Shown here: positions 1-10,261 of the stretch, one piece after another
Position numbering within the stretch: position 1 is the first letter of the stretch
Layout of the letters: each line of letters starts with the position of its first letter
Assembly (NCBI GenBank): GCA_004794785.1
Contig: SJOL01004460.1
Coordinates: forward strand, 149,405-213,404
Length of the DNA: 64,000 nt
From: Opisthorchis felineus
Lineage: Eukaryota; Platyhelminthes; Trematoda; Opisthorchiida; Opisthorchiidae
Direction of reading: 5' to 3'
Position numbers and translations under genes: made by a program
Notes under the pieces: model-generated
What the model saw: the letters and a program-made list of their open reading frames with translations, nothing else
Database searches by the model: none
What the model was told of the DNA's origin: nothing

Positions 1-960
1 TTCAGCCAAGCGCATCCCTCCATTCAGTTCACTTTGGAAACCGAAAGTGACGACGCATTCCATTTCTTGGACGTCAAAGTAATCAGGCTATCCACGATTT
101 CAGTCCAGCTAATCGTTTACAGAAAGCCCACGTCGACGAAACAATACACAAACTTCCATAGTTTTCTGCCACCGAAGCAGAAACGAACGCTGATTTTCAC
201 TTCAACAAACCGACCGAGGCGAATTTGCTCTGCAAATACACTGGACTCTGAACTGAAGCACATTGCTAACATGCTCCGAGCCAATGGTTATCCAGAGGGC
301 CAACATAGCCAACATAATGTCCGAAAATCCTATCCAATCGTCTATCACAACCGTTGTAAAGAAGTCAACCTACCTGAGTCCACCCTATAAAGACGAACTG
401 TTGGCAGACATAGTCAATAGTCGCCTGTTTCAGTTCTTACAACGCATGTTTCCGGCTGCTCAAATGAAACCTCAAAGACAAGACGGTAGTCCTCACCCAG
501 AATATGGCTATATATTCATTCTCCTGCTGTTGTTCAGCGCAGTATGTTGGGCACACGACACAGCAACTTACTAAGAGAATACGTGAGCATCTCTCTTGCC
601 GGAGCAGCACTAGACTACACGGTTCAGCCAAAAGATCAATCGCCTACCACATAATTGGCGCCGGTCACGTGATCCAGCCGAACGAGTCGTTGCACGTGAT
701 CTACCGAGTACCCAATAGAATCCCAGTATCGATCTGACGGCATGGCTTGACTACAGCCGACGACGACTCCGGAAGCAGTGCAACCTGCGGAAATCCGATA
801 GATATTTGGCCATCGTGCAAGGCTCCAGCCGAGTTGAACTTTCGCCACTGCAAAGTGTCCCAGCTATTTGTGTTGTGCACTTTTCGAATGCTCATTTGTC
901 GAATAAGTCGGGTTGGATCTAGTCATGAAGAGGCCACAGATGCAGTAAGCTGTTTAAATT
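1..960 (+). mobile_element. Penelope-like element, 3' part (RT C-terminus and GIY-YIG endonuclease), decayed
   Basis: The left edge opens inside a Penelope reverse transcriptase: residues around FLDVKVIR, then VYRKPT, NFHS, RRICSA and ELKHIANMLRANGYP follow the order known for the end of Penelope RTs. A frame change near 260-380 and another near 500 lead to the GIY-YIG endonuclease, seen as QYVGHTTQQLTKRIREHL and later HIIGAGHVIQPNESLHVIYRVP. The Cys-rich stretch before the YVG motif is where the family has a zinc-binding site. At least three frame disruptions make it non-functional. Penelope elements use the endonuclease to nick DNA and prime reverse transcription. The 5' part of the element is outside the window. 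Confidence 0.85.
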
Positions 961-1044
961 GATTTCCAACTATAAATTAAAGCATTTGAGCAATAGCATT
1001 CTAGTCTTTCGTCTTCACGAGTGAATAAACTACTTGAAGTGTCA

Positions 1045-1310
1045 GAAACGGTTCAGCCAAAAGCTCAATCGCGTTATACACAATTGACACCAGTCACGTG
1101 GTCAACTCGAACGAGTTTTTTCACGTCATCTACCGAGTACCCAATAGAATCCCAGTATCGATCCAACGGCGTGCCTTGTCTAGAGCAAGGCGTTTGCAAA
1201 ATCCGGTGTTGTGCTGTGAAAAATGATTTGTACGAACGCTGAGTCTGCCGTGGTCATCTGACACGGATCGAACTACCTCACAGCATCCAATTAGATGCAA
1301 CGTGGGGTGC
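1045..1310 (+). mobile_element. Second Penelope GIY-YIG C-terminal fragment
   Basis: Repeats the end of the endonuclease seen just upstream: YRVPNRIPVSI-like DNA (ctaccgagtacccaatagaatcccag is shared almost exactly, here split by frame changes), then a stretch that reads NPVLC, FVRTLSLPW in another frame, a typical Penelope C terminus. It includes a part missing from the first copy. Tandem arrangement of Penelope copies is common in this family. Confidence 0.72.
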
Positions 1311-1319
1311 GCTGACAAC

Positions 1320-2860
1320 CGGTCGTCCTACGTTTTCTAAATTATTCACCAATCTTAGCTGCTTACTTCATTATTTACCCCTATTTTAACCATCAGGGGA
1401 CATTCCGAAAACATTGATCTTCGTTACTGTGTTCTTGTTCAAATGCATATTTCTATATTGTTGACGAGCACTAATGATGGAAATGCGACATTAATTACGG
1501 ATTCGTCGTATACTGTCGGCTTCCACGTATTTTAAATATTCAGACCAAAAGTACATATGCACACATCCGGTGATCTCAAATCGGTATTGTTCAATACATT
1601 CACTTGGCTAGTATCAGTCTACAGCTTTTTTGAAGAAAAATCAATCAAACAGGGAGTTCTCAGTTCGAATCGGCCGATGAACTTAGTCAATATCGATTCT
1701 CGTCCTAGTGATTGCCGAACATTGCTAATCAATCGGTCCAGTGTATTGGCAACTGGATTCTTCACATCTGACTTTTTTGAAGATCTCAACATTTGAAGAA
1801 GAACACACATTCACTGTGGCCACAGTGAAAAGTCAATCCTATCTTCGGTGCTTGAGAATAACTGGTTTTCGGGAGTCTTTCACCAGACATATATGGTTAT
1901 AAATAGGAAAAGATAGTCCGTAGAAGTTCGATGTCGCCGTCTAAAACTTTTACTTAGGTGGGACATTGTCGAAAAAAACTGCTTACAAAACCCCTGTTCC
2001 CAAATAAAGTGGGCGTATTCAGCAGACCTGCCTACGCATTTGTAACCTATTCAACTGAATATGGATCCAAGATTATACCGCAGAATTTGAGAAACGTTAT
2101 CGGGAACTTTTGAGATTTATGCTTGTCTGGAATAAAGATAACGTGTACACGTATCAAGTTGAGGAAACCCTCTCAGCACATTAGGACTGTTCTCGGGTCT
2201 GATCAGAAGAGCATTCCCGTGAAGGGCTTCCTGTAAGTTCGCTTGATTATTGAGGAAACTGATTTCCCGTAATCAATCCCAGACATTAATCCGACTCGAC
2301 TCACGGTAACGTAAATAAACTGCGTAGAGGGGATACGTTTGACAAATTCTATTATTTTTCAACATTTTATATTGTATTTTTAGCACCAGGCGACTCGAAC
2401 TTTATGTCACCCGTCCAGTGATCAAGATGGTCGACCGTTTAAAAGATGGTTTAATCAATAGTTGGTGGATTGCTTGCCATTCGCTGATAGTTGTGCGCTA
2501 CATCCGTCTTGGTCGATGCGTATCTGTTTTACGTTTTATTTTCGGTTTAATTTTGGATTATGAATACGAGACAACAGGCTGCATAAGTTCTGGACTCACT
2601 GTAGGTACCAGAATGGGATCCGACATCTGTTCAACCTGAAGTACAAACAATAGAGTTTTCTGAGTAACTTAGCAATACGGACTGGAATCGTTCCACACAG
2701 TGTTTATGTTTTTATCACAGTAGGAAAGTGGATCAGCAACATGAGGAGGCACTTGACAAGAAAACGAGGAAGAATATTCAGACCACTAAAAGTAAGCGCC
2801 AACGCACAAAAAGTGTACAACCATATTGATTTTGGGCCCACTCAAACAGACTGCACAAAT
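1320..2860. other. No supported gene
   Basis: AT-rich stretch without recognisable repeats or domains. A strong plus-strand acceptor-like tract ends at 2393 (tattgtatttttag) and is followed by an open frame to 2639, but nothing else supports an exon. Confidence 0.5.
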
Positions 2861-2869
2861 ATCGAGAAA

Positions 2870-3070
2870 GAATCTCAAATGCCTTGTATAGACGTGACAC
2901 ACTACTCATAAGTCTGTTAAAATCTCTTTGAAGAACATCATGAACGATGGATTCAGCAGGAATTCAGTCGGGTCCTCGTGGAAACCAAATGGGTATGCAA
3001 ATGAGTGCACTTTGCTGAACTCGAACATCGATCAACGAACGAGCCTTCCCCATTAAGTTAGTAAGGCATA
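2870..3070 (+). mobile_element. Family F foldback element, internal and right-arm fragment
   Basis: Shows the family hallmarks in order: acactactcataagt, then gaagaacatcatgaac, gattcagc, tcgtggaaaccaaat, gggtatgcaaatgagtg. The ribozyme-bearing end is missing. Confidence 0.6.
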
Positions 3071-4250
3071 CTGGTGTGGAATCGGAGAATGCGATTAGTG
3101 TTCGTTCTGAAAGCCATTCAGGTTCGACTTTATCACTTGTACATGATCGTAATCCTTCAGTGTTTCGGTTGGCCCATGACCATAAAAGACAAGTTTTGCT
3201 GGTGTACTTCAGAAGACTATCAACGCCTGTTGACGTCAGAGAGATTCTAAGCTGGCCTGAATCTCACTCGGTTAGCCAGACAAGTCAAGTACACTCGTTT
3301 CACCCGAAGCCTTAGAACAGCAACAACGACCACAAACCAGTGTTACTTGCCAGCCTCTTGGACAACGGCGGGCACACTTTACCCTCAGAGTGATATGTGA
3401 TTCATTCAAACCAGCCATCACAAGGTCTTCATGAAAACATCCCTTTCAACCCATTGTTATATCGAATTTTTCTATCCAAACAAGCCGTTCAGTTTCTTGG
3501 GATATACATTACAGGCTGGTACAGGTTGGTCCACAGACATCGGTCTAGTCCATTCTACAGTCTTGGTGCCTATCAATGGGACCTAGTAACTACATTTCTG
3601 TCTTCGGGGAACATGTCAGCTTTCATACGCATCTGGGCCAAGACGTTCAAATGCCGATCAAAGGAGGAGCCCTAACCACTAATTTAGTAGGACATACTGA
3701 CGTTGATAAGAGTCTTGCACGTTTTATTTTCCGGTTCGGTTTAACGTGAGTTGTCCATGCTATCCGACACCTTTTTTGAGAACCGAGCCATGTAGAAGCA
3801 CAGACATTCTTAAAATACATTCAACATCTGCCGCAGGTTTGGAACAAGCTGGACGCATGCGTCATCCATTCGGAGCAGTTGCGTTTGATATGCGCCCAGG
3901 AGCACGCGTACCTAGGTCAGCACTTGGTTTATGCTATCGATCAATTGTGGTGACGTCATGGACAAAAACTTTCGACAATACTGTCCAGCTGCAATCGTTA
4001 CGTTCACATTCCCAAATAGAAGTGAACACTTGAAGAACAATCTCAGAATATCGAAGCGATCCAATTTTCCCGGGAGCTGAGTAGGGCGAACATTGAAAAA
4101 ATGATCGAGCTTTTTACGGCTAATTATGAATTTGCAAAAGTGAGAAAAAACACTGGTTAGTCACAAATAAATGGTACGGAAAAAAGGCAAAATAAAATCA
4201 TTGAATAAACCACCGAAAATTGCTTAAATCACTAGAAGCACCATAAATTG
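3070..4250. other. No supported gene
   Basis: Several 80-95 codon plus-strand ORFs occur here (3076, 3397, 3746), none with a recognisable motif or convincing splice sites. I treat them as chance. Confidence 0.45.
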
Positions 4251-4257
4251 GACATAC

Positions 4258-4326
4258 CAAATCTTGCAGCTTTAGAACTGTCCTGTTAACTGCCTCTACG
4301 TGAGCTTGAAATGCTCGTTCGGTGAC
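4258..4326 (-). CDS. Coiled-coil-like exon, 69 nt
   Basis: Twenty-three codons in phase 0 beginning VTERAFQAHVEAVNRTVLKL, with acceptor ttgttttcaag and strong donor gtatgtcc. Amphipathic and helix-compatible. Leftmost exon I can support; the gene probably continues left from here or ends in DNA I cannot resolve. Confidence 0.52.
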
Positions 4327-4680
4327 CTTGAAAACAAAGATGAAATTTACGAAAAGTAAAAACTGAATGGCTATGTGGAATACAACAGCACAGAGGCGGT
4401 CGATCCGGGTGCTGAACCACACCCTAAAGAAAAACAGTTTCAACGTTGGAAAGGACATAAATTAGCGGGACCATGGTTTTTAGGAAGGTAAATTAAAGTG
4501 GAGGCTGGATTTCGTCATACCTAGTTTATCGATTTTGGATGGTCGTTGTTACCTAATTGGCCAACATAACATGCATGCAAGCATGTATGACGCAAATTTC
4601 ATGCATCTTATCACCACCGTCTTAAACCCGAATTTTTTAACACTGTGAATTCCAGATGCTCACGTGAATGATTCTCAAAG

Positions 4681-4926
4681 CTACTTCTGTGTTTGAGTTG
4701 AACTTCCAACGGCGACCTTATCGACAACAGGTAGATCAAAGAGAAATATGGAAAAAAGAAACAGAACGAGGTTTTTTAGCATTGGAATTTCGTGAGCAAG
4801 CCAAGCGCCTGAGATAACCGATTTTATCTGATTGAACAATCCTGCAGTGCCAGCAGCAACAGTAGCCATACGTTCGACGTAGAGCTGAGCTATCAGGGCA
4901 ATAGGTGCAAAATTGTCTCTGGATTT
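4681..4926 (-). CDS. Unrecognised ORF with C-terminal hydrophobic segment (possible exon)
   Basis: From an AG at the end of aaatccagag the minus strand is open for about 80 codons, including IAQLYVERMATVAAG, a hydrophobic stretch LVLFLFSIFLF and then a stop near 4681. A possible 23-nt exon (about 4999-5021, good acceptor tctgttcag and donor gtaagg) would join in frame. A tail-anchored or single-pass C terminus is imaginable. I do not recognise the sequence, and chance is a real alternative. Confidence 0.22.
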   Translation of the reverse strand, partial: KSRDNFAPIALIAQLYVERMATVAAGTAGLFNQIKSVISGAWLAHEIPMLKNLVLFLFSIFLFDLPVVDKVAVGSSTQTQK

Positions 4927-5131
4927 GAATTTGAAAAGAATGAGATAGACTGACATATGCCCTACAACATTCGAATCGAGTTAAGTCCCACCTTACCATC
5001 TAGGTAGGTGCCTATCAATCTGAACAGATACGACAAAATGTACTCAGTGCAAAGTTCACTTCTACGTCATTTGGAGTACCAAACAAGGTTAAACCGCAAA
5101 ATGAGGGAAGCCAAACTAGTTAGATACTCAC

Positions 5132-5149
5132 GTTCACTTTTTCTTGCTC
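5132..5149 (-). CDS. 18-nt micro-exon candidate
   Basis: Six codons, EQEKVN, with acceptor atattttag and consensus donor gtgagtat, phase 0. Composition fits the coiled-coil gene. Lies beyond the possible terminal exon at 7113, so it would need an alternative 3' end or a second gene. Confidence 0.4.
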
Positions 5150-5359
5150 CTAAAATATGTGAGAAGCGTTGGTGATTGTAAATTTTGAATTTTGAATGAT
5201 TATAAATTTAAACCTGACCACCACACATAGATTAGGAAGGTAGAACGCCCTTCAAAGAATATGAATACAGTTCAGCTGTTTCAGACGGATCTCATTTTAC
5301 AGTCCAAATGATTACCATTATTTATGCCGGAAAGTCGAGGAATACCGTACAGATATAGA

Positions 5360-5526
5360 CGTAATACACTACTCATATGGTTGCTGAAAACTTTCCGATA
5401 GCCCACGACTAGTTTCTTTCCTCTTCAGAAGCACCATAAACATCACAAACGAGAGATTCGGCTGGTTTCCAGGTAAGTTTCTCTCCAAACCTAAACTGAT
5501 ATACAGATGAGTGTATAAGTCGAACA
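5360..5526. mobile_element. Family F foldback fragment
   Basis: Left-arm end (acactactcatatggttgctgaaaac, gcccacga) jumps to the internal part (cataaacatcacaaacgagagattcggctgg, gatgagtgtat), so the centre is deleted. Confidence 0.65.
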
Positions 5527-5529
5527 CCG

Positions 5530-5900
5530 TGCGGATGTTTTATCCATGTTGAGAATCACCGGCAGCGTCCATCTGACGAAACACCAGGACATCTCGAGCC
5601 CACGACCTCCTGTCTAGTAATCTGAACACTTAACCGTCCTTGGTCACCGATCGTTCATTAACGGGGTCCACATCACGTGGCCACATGTGTTGACTGCGAC
5701 GACTTCTCAGACAGACGTGGCACTCATCTCGTGAAATCACCCTAGACGGGAGACCGCGGGTTTCCAAACTCCCAACTGGAGTTTCGTGGGCTTCGAACTC
5801 CTCATAATTCTCATTAAGAAAGAAACAGCCGTACAATGCTTCTCGGCTTTTCAGTATAGATTGGACAAAATTTCTCTTGAAAATTCTGGGTATATTTTGA
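5530..5900. mobile_element. Two family S copies, head to head
   Basis: A minus-strand copy (5530 to about 5750) and a plus-strand copy (to about 5900) of the tRNA-headed, hammerhead-bearing repeat meet in the middle. Both ribozymes are decayed (the minus one reads CCGGUGA in place of CUGAUGA). The plus copy keeps the tail cttctcggcttttcagta. Confidence 0.65.
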
Positions 5901-6189
5901 AATATTCACTGCCAACTCGAAGACGACGGCTAACTTCAGTCCACCAACTTCGAGAGAGCATTGCTTTCCTGAGGGTGCAGCCAAGAAAAGCGCACAAAGG
6001 CAAAACTGGATTCTAGTCAAATGTTTACACGGTTTTAACCTAGTGAAACCAAACAGGCATTTGGTGATGACAAGTGCTTTTTTGAAGATACTTTTGTCCG
6101 TGAAACTAGCATTGCTGCTTATGACTGAATGAGGCCAGGAAGGTTGTAACGAGAAACTCAGAAGAATCCCAGCTGAATGTGCTACGAAA

Positions 6190-6505
6190 GGCTGCCTCAT
6201 GTTTTATTCGGCACGATATCCGAGATTTTACGATATGTTGTCGGTCAGACGTGACAGACTACTCGTAGGGTTATTGAAAACCCTTCGACAGTACACGAAC
6301 GATTTCGCCCTTCTTGTCTTGGAGGACTCATTACAATAGCATAAAAAAGAGGTTCAGGTAAACCTCTCCCGCGTCGCCAAGTGCATACAGTTCGGTTGAT
6401 GGAAACTCAGAAACTACTCCCACCTGCTGAGTTCCAAGGAAAGCTGTCGGGCTATCGGACAGCTTTCAGCAACCTTATTAGTAGCGTATCGTGGTAAACA
6501 ATGAC
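6190..6505. mobile_element. Family F foldback, compact copy with both arms
   Basis: Left arm starts gactactcgtagggttattgaa and the right arm ends cagcaaccttattagtag; the arms are inverted repeats of each other. Ribozyme cores in both arms are mutated. A 45-base piece of another copy's centre precedes it. Confidence 0.7.
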
Positions 6506-6860
6506 TCGAAAGGATGCGACAGATATATTCATTTGCATGCTTATTTGGTTTTCACGGGAGACTCACCTGAAATCCAGCTAAATCTCTCGTTTTTGATGTT
6601 CTTCAACTGAAACATGAGGCGGCCAGGTGCGGCATAGTCAGCTGAAGAAGATCATAGACAAGAGATTCAGCTGAGTTTCCCGTAAAAACCAAATTGGTAC
6701 GCAAATGAGCGTATTTGTCGAAATGTGTTCAATTTAGGTTCAGTTAGAACATAAGGTTGACGAAAACTCAGGGACTTCGCCTACCTGGTGAGCCCGAAGA
6801 GGAAGGGCGAAACCGGTCGTGGGCTGTCAAAGAATTTTCAGCAACTTTAAGAGTAGCAGG
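6505..6860 (+). mobile_element. Family F foldback copy, centre plus right arm
   Basis: Contains the palindromic centre (cacgggagactcacctgaaatcc mirrored by gagattcagctgagtttcccg) and the complete right arm with a near-intact hammerhead (6779-6824). Confidence 0.75.
6779..6824 (+). ncRNA. Family F hammerhead ribozyme, one core change
   Basis: Order on the plus strand: stem I GCCUAC, core CUGGUGA (consensus CUGAUGA), stem II GCCC...GGGC, core GAAA, stem III CCGG (self-complementary), cleavage site UC, stem I partner GUGGGC. Stem I pairs over six bases with one G-U. The A-to-G change at the sixth core base should abolish cleavage. Confidence 0.7.
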
Positions 6861-7112
6861 GAGGCTTTTCAGGTAGGTGAACCGCTGACGAACCGCTATT
6901 CAGATAAACATCATTTATGATCGATAAAGGAATGAATTAACTGACGCACACTGAAAATTAACAAGAAGCTTCTATATCTCACAAATGTTTTTTTTCACTG
7001 CCAGTAATATGGTAAATCACAACAAACCCATTGAACGCATCGGGTTTGGTGCATCAACTGGTTGAAAAAAGCATTTATGATGGGAAACAGAGGCATGTAA
7101 TCAGCTGATGCG

Positions 7113-7271
7113 TTAACTGAGGCATTCTAAGTCTCCTGTAAAACTATCAGGAAGCTGACAGCGTGCCAGATATGCAACAAGCGATTCGAATGATGAAAAA
7201 CTCCCCGAAGAGCGAGAAAATGACCCTTTCGGAGACAAGCGAGGGTGGCCTCGTCTAAATATGGTCACCAA
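7113..7271 (-). CDS. Possible terminal exon with Ser-rich tail
   Basis: After a good acceptor (gtttatttcag) the minus strand stays open for 52 codons in phase 0 and ends in a TAA. It begins LVTIFRRGHPRLSPKG and continues through a Ser/Phe-rich stretch. If joined to the 15-nt exon at 7514 it would close the coiled-coil protein. I see no clear AATAAA signal just after the stop, and exon candidates further on (5132, 4258) argue that the gene may continue or splice alternatively. Confidence 0.35.
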   Translation of the reverse strand: MVTIFRRGHPRLSPKGSFSRSSGSFSSFESLVAYLARCQLPDSFTGDLECLS

Positions 7272-7513
7272 CTGAAATAAACTGCACATAAAACCCAGAA
7301 AACTAAACGAGGATGACGGAACACGGAAGAACAACATTTGACCATATGACGAGAAACCATGAACCACCCATGAACCCCTGAAAGTACACAATGTCTGAGG
7401 ATTTGATTCAAAATGCCCACTGTTAAAAACACTTCCAAAGTAGTCGGGATATTTGAAGAAAATGATGCGGACAACTAGAAAATGTCGAGCGAGTAAAACA
7501 GAATTAAACTCAC

Positions 7514-7528
7514 ATTTCGCAACTGTTT
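7514..7528 (-). CDS. 15-nt micro-exon candidate
   Basis: Five codons, KQLRN, between a good acceptor (tttccaccacag) and a consensus donor (gtgagttt), phase 0. Too short to trust on composition alone, but it sits 242 bases upstream (in gene direction) of an in-frame possible terminal exon. Confidence 0.38.
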
Positions 7529-7709
7529 CTGTGGTGGAAAAGTGGAACGTCAGGCGAAAACGATCTTAGAAATCATGATACAAACGATGGAAAAACGTAT
7601 TAATTAAGGACCTTTCGTCTTTCTTCACGACCTCATACGGTAAAAAACACCAAGGGTCCAACTCAACTCCAATTTTTTAATGAATTCAGAGGCACACTAT
7701 TAGTGCTTA

Positions 7710-8075
7710 CACAACAAACGTAACACACTACTCATAAGGTTGCTGAAGTCTCTTCGACAGCCCACGGCCGGTTTCGCCCTTCCTATTCGGGCTCATCAGG
7801 TAGGCACAGTTTCCGAGTTTCCGTCAACCTTATGTTCTACTTGAATTCAAACTGGACTGATTTGGACAAATACACCCATTTGTATACCAATTTGGTTTTG
7901 ACGGGAGACTTGCCTGAAACCCAGCTAAATCTCTCGTTTATGTTCTTTTTCAACTAAATGTGTCGCACTAGGCCGCCTGATATTCCGGTTGAAGAACATC
8001 ATGAACAAGAGATTAATTTGGGTCTCCCGTGAAGACCAAACTGCTATGCAAATGAGTGTATTTCGCTAATTCTCC
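7710..8075. mobile_element. Family F foldback, left arm and centre
   Basis: Begins aacacactactcataaggttgctga and runs through the antisense ribozyme, the gttctactt block, the cacgggag-like blocks and into the mirrored centre, ending gcaaatgagtgtattt. Right terminal arm absent. It lies directly upstream of an acceptor-like tract at 8086. Confidence 0.75.
7760..7805 (-). ncRNA. Family F hammerhead ribozyme, cleavage site changed
   Basis: On the minus strand: GCCUAC, CUGAUGA, stem II GCCC/GGGC, GAAA, CCGG, then CC where UC is expected, then GUGGGC. The catalytic core is intact; loss of the conserved U at the cleavage site should impair cleavage. Confidence 0.72.
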
Positions 8076-8086
8076 CATTCTGTTAG

Positions 8087-8379
8087 AACACTCAACGTTT
8101 GTCGTTACGGTAGTAAAACACGATCTGGTGGGACGCGGTTACCAGTGGATAGTTTTCCAAAACGGAGAAATCTGGATCCCTCCATTTTTGTCCGTATACA
8201 GTGGGAGCTTCGATTTATCATCTGAAACTGTGAGTAATGCTCCGTATTTCCGGCACGGTTCCTCACATAACCTATCGAATTCCATTCGAAACGAGCTTAA
8301 ACAATTACTCATTCATACACATGGATCGGTAGCAAACCATATATGGGCCGACCGTGATGATGATCAAGTGCAGTTTTAG
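8087..8379 (+). CDS. Exon-like plus-strand ORF, unrecognised
   Basis: After an acceptor-like tract (ctcccattctgttag) the plus strand is open to a stop at 8377-8379, including GYQWIVFQNGEIWIPPFL. A consensus donor (gtgagtaa) at 8230 would make a 143-nt internal exon; otherwise it is a terminal exon. No family recognised and no partner exons found, so it may be chance. Confidence 0.25.
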
Positions 8380-8509
8380 CCGAAACTGCGTCAGCTACGT
8401 CAGAAATTGACTCAATCCAGTTCTACTTCCTCACATTAGTGTGAGCAAATCTGTCATTCCTTGAAATGAGACTGCACAGTGTTAGCCTGATCTTCAACTG
8501 GGTGCCTGC

Positions 8510-9420
8510 AGACTGACGAAATGGCCTCCCGACCGAAAGCTGCCACCTTGTCGTGGTGGACGGGCTTCTGCTCTGCAATGATTCTAGGTGCTATACTGGC
8601 TGGAACTCAGTTCCTAAAAGTTAAACCATGCCAGGAAGGCCAATGGGCAACAGCCCGATGAAGAACAGCGAGCCCCCGTACTACGAGGAATCGTATTACG
8701 AGTCAGTCCGGAAGCAAAGTCGTACGGTCCTCTGCGATAGGAGTGTGAAGGCGGCAAGGTGTTTCCCCCAGGCGACCAGCATGTCTTCATGGAAATAGCG
8801 ATGCTGACTTTCTCCAAGGAAGGACGGTTTAGAAAAGGTCGGCCTCAAAAACCGCACACTCCAATCGCCGAACGGTCGACAACGACCGCCGGTGCATTAT
8901 TCAACACGGTCGAAATACTTTTAAGACCAAAGAGTCTGGTGCTGCTCAAAAGGCACCTGCAATGCACAGCTGCACTAGGACTGAGGCAGTAATGCTTTAC
9001 TTCCTGCGCCCTCGGGTCAGTCCGGCTTCCTGAAGCCAAGCTGATCAGACTATTGAATCATTGGCTGCGGGAAGGGTCCCCAAGAAAACCCTAACAACCA
9101 CTGTCTCGCGGTTCAGACTCTTGAGTCAGAGGCTAGAGGCAGGGTCCCAGAACAAAACCCTACATCCTCTCATTGCCTTATGGGTCAGACTTTTGAGTCA
9201 AAGGCTCAAGGTAGGGTACCTCAACTACACCCCGTTTTCCGGCCCAGGCAACCGGGAAGTACCATTTGCCTTTGCAGCTCCTCGCTCACCGGCCTTCCCT
9301 ACACCCCCTCCCCACCCATCATACAATGCAGTGCAATCAACCTATCTGCCAATCCCTTAGCCACTATTCCATGTCTAAACCTCTGCGCCCAAAAAATAAC
9401 CAAAAATAATCACTTACTAA
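8510..9420 (+). other. RTE 5' leader
   Basis: GC-rich non-coding leader of the LINE. A hairpin can form at about 8549-8565 (ccacc, loop, ggtgg), nested inside cccg/cggg. At about 9055-9235 there are three imperfect tandem copies of a roughly 65-70 base unit marked by ttgagtca and cagggtcc or agggta. Tandem leader repeats often act as promoter units in LINEs. Confidence 0.55.
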
Positions 9421-9431
9421 CCTAAAAAGAT

Positions 9432-10260
9432 CTGATCCACATTGCAGCCTTTAATGTCCGTATTCTACATCAAATTGGGCAACAGGCATCCCTTACTGAA
9501 ACCTTGCTTTCTATCTCTGTCGATGTGTGTTGTGTCTCCGAAACACGCATACAAGACCCCACTTCGGTCGCGCTCCTTAAGACGTATGGGACGAGCTCAG
9601 ATGTTCCACATTTCACTCTTCGGGTATCCGGTGATCCTGACGCAATACCTCATGGTATCTACGGTGTGCGAGTTGCACTCAGGCCCAAGGCTGAAAGCGC
9701 CTTACTGGACTGGATCCCAGTAAACAGTCGTCTTTGCGCTGTGCGGTTGTCTGACTCAGTTAAGATCAACGTAGGTCGACGCGGAAAACGGCGTTTATGT
9801 TTTATTAACAAAGGCCCCTGCAGAATGTAGTTCTGAGACTGAGAAGGACGAGTTTCACCAAGATTTATCGCGACTGCTTCGGTCAGCAAGAAAGACGGAT
9901 ACAGTAATCTTGGCGGGTGACATTAATGCCCAAGTTGGACGACTAAGTCCGGAAGAAGCACAGTTAGGTGGTAGATTTGGAGTCGATGCTGAGCGTAAGG
10001 ATAATGGGGAGCGACTGTTTCAGTTTTGTGCTGACCATCGTCTGTTCCTGGGCAGTACAAAGTTCCAACACAAACGCTCACATCGGTTTACTTTGAGGCC
10101 ACCTACCACAAGTCAGTTGGACCATGTGACTATCAGTTACCGATGGAGAACCTCAAGTAAACATTGTCGTTCCTTCTGGGGTACGCAAGTTGACTATGAT
10201 CACGCCATTGTGCAGGTCCGGTTATCACTTCGCTTTCCGTCAGCATTACGCGTGCGAAAA
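9432..10260 (+). pseudogene. RTE endonuclease domain (frameshifted)
   Basis: Reads AAFNVR, DVCCVSETRIQD (the catalytic Glu motif), then after a frameshift near 9790 TDTVILAGDINAQVG, LDHVTIS and YDHAIVQV, which match the last motifs of LINE apurinic-type endonucleases (D-N and D-H pairs). It would nick target DNA. One frameshift and a terminal stop separate it from the RT domain. Confidence 0.85.
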
Positions 10261-10261
10261 T

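Noticed and set aside
2394..2639. Plus-strand open frame after a very strong acceptor-like tract (RLELYVTRPVIKMVDRL)
   Set aside because: One good splice site only; donor weak, no partner exon, no recognised motif.
4999..5021. 23-nt minus-strand exon-like piece with good acceptor and donor
   Set aside because: Length is not a multiple of three and it joins only to an unproven ORF; kept as a remark under 4681-4926.
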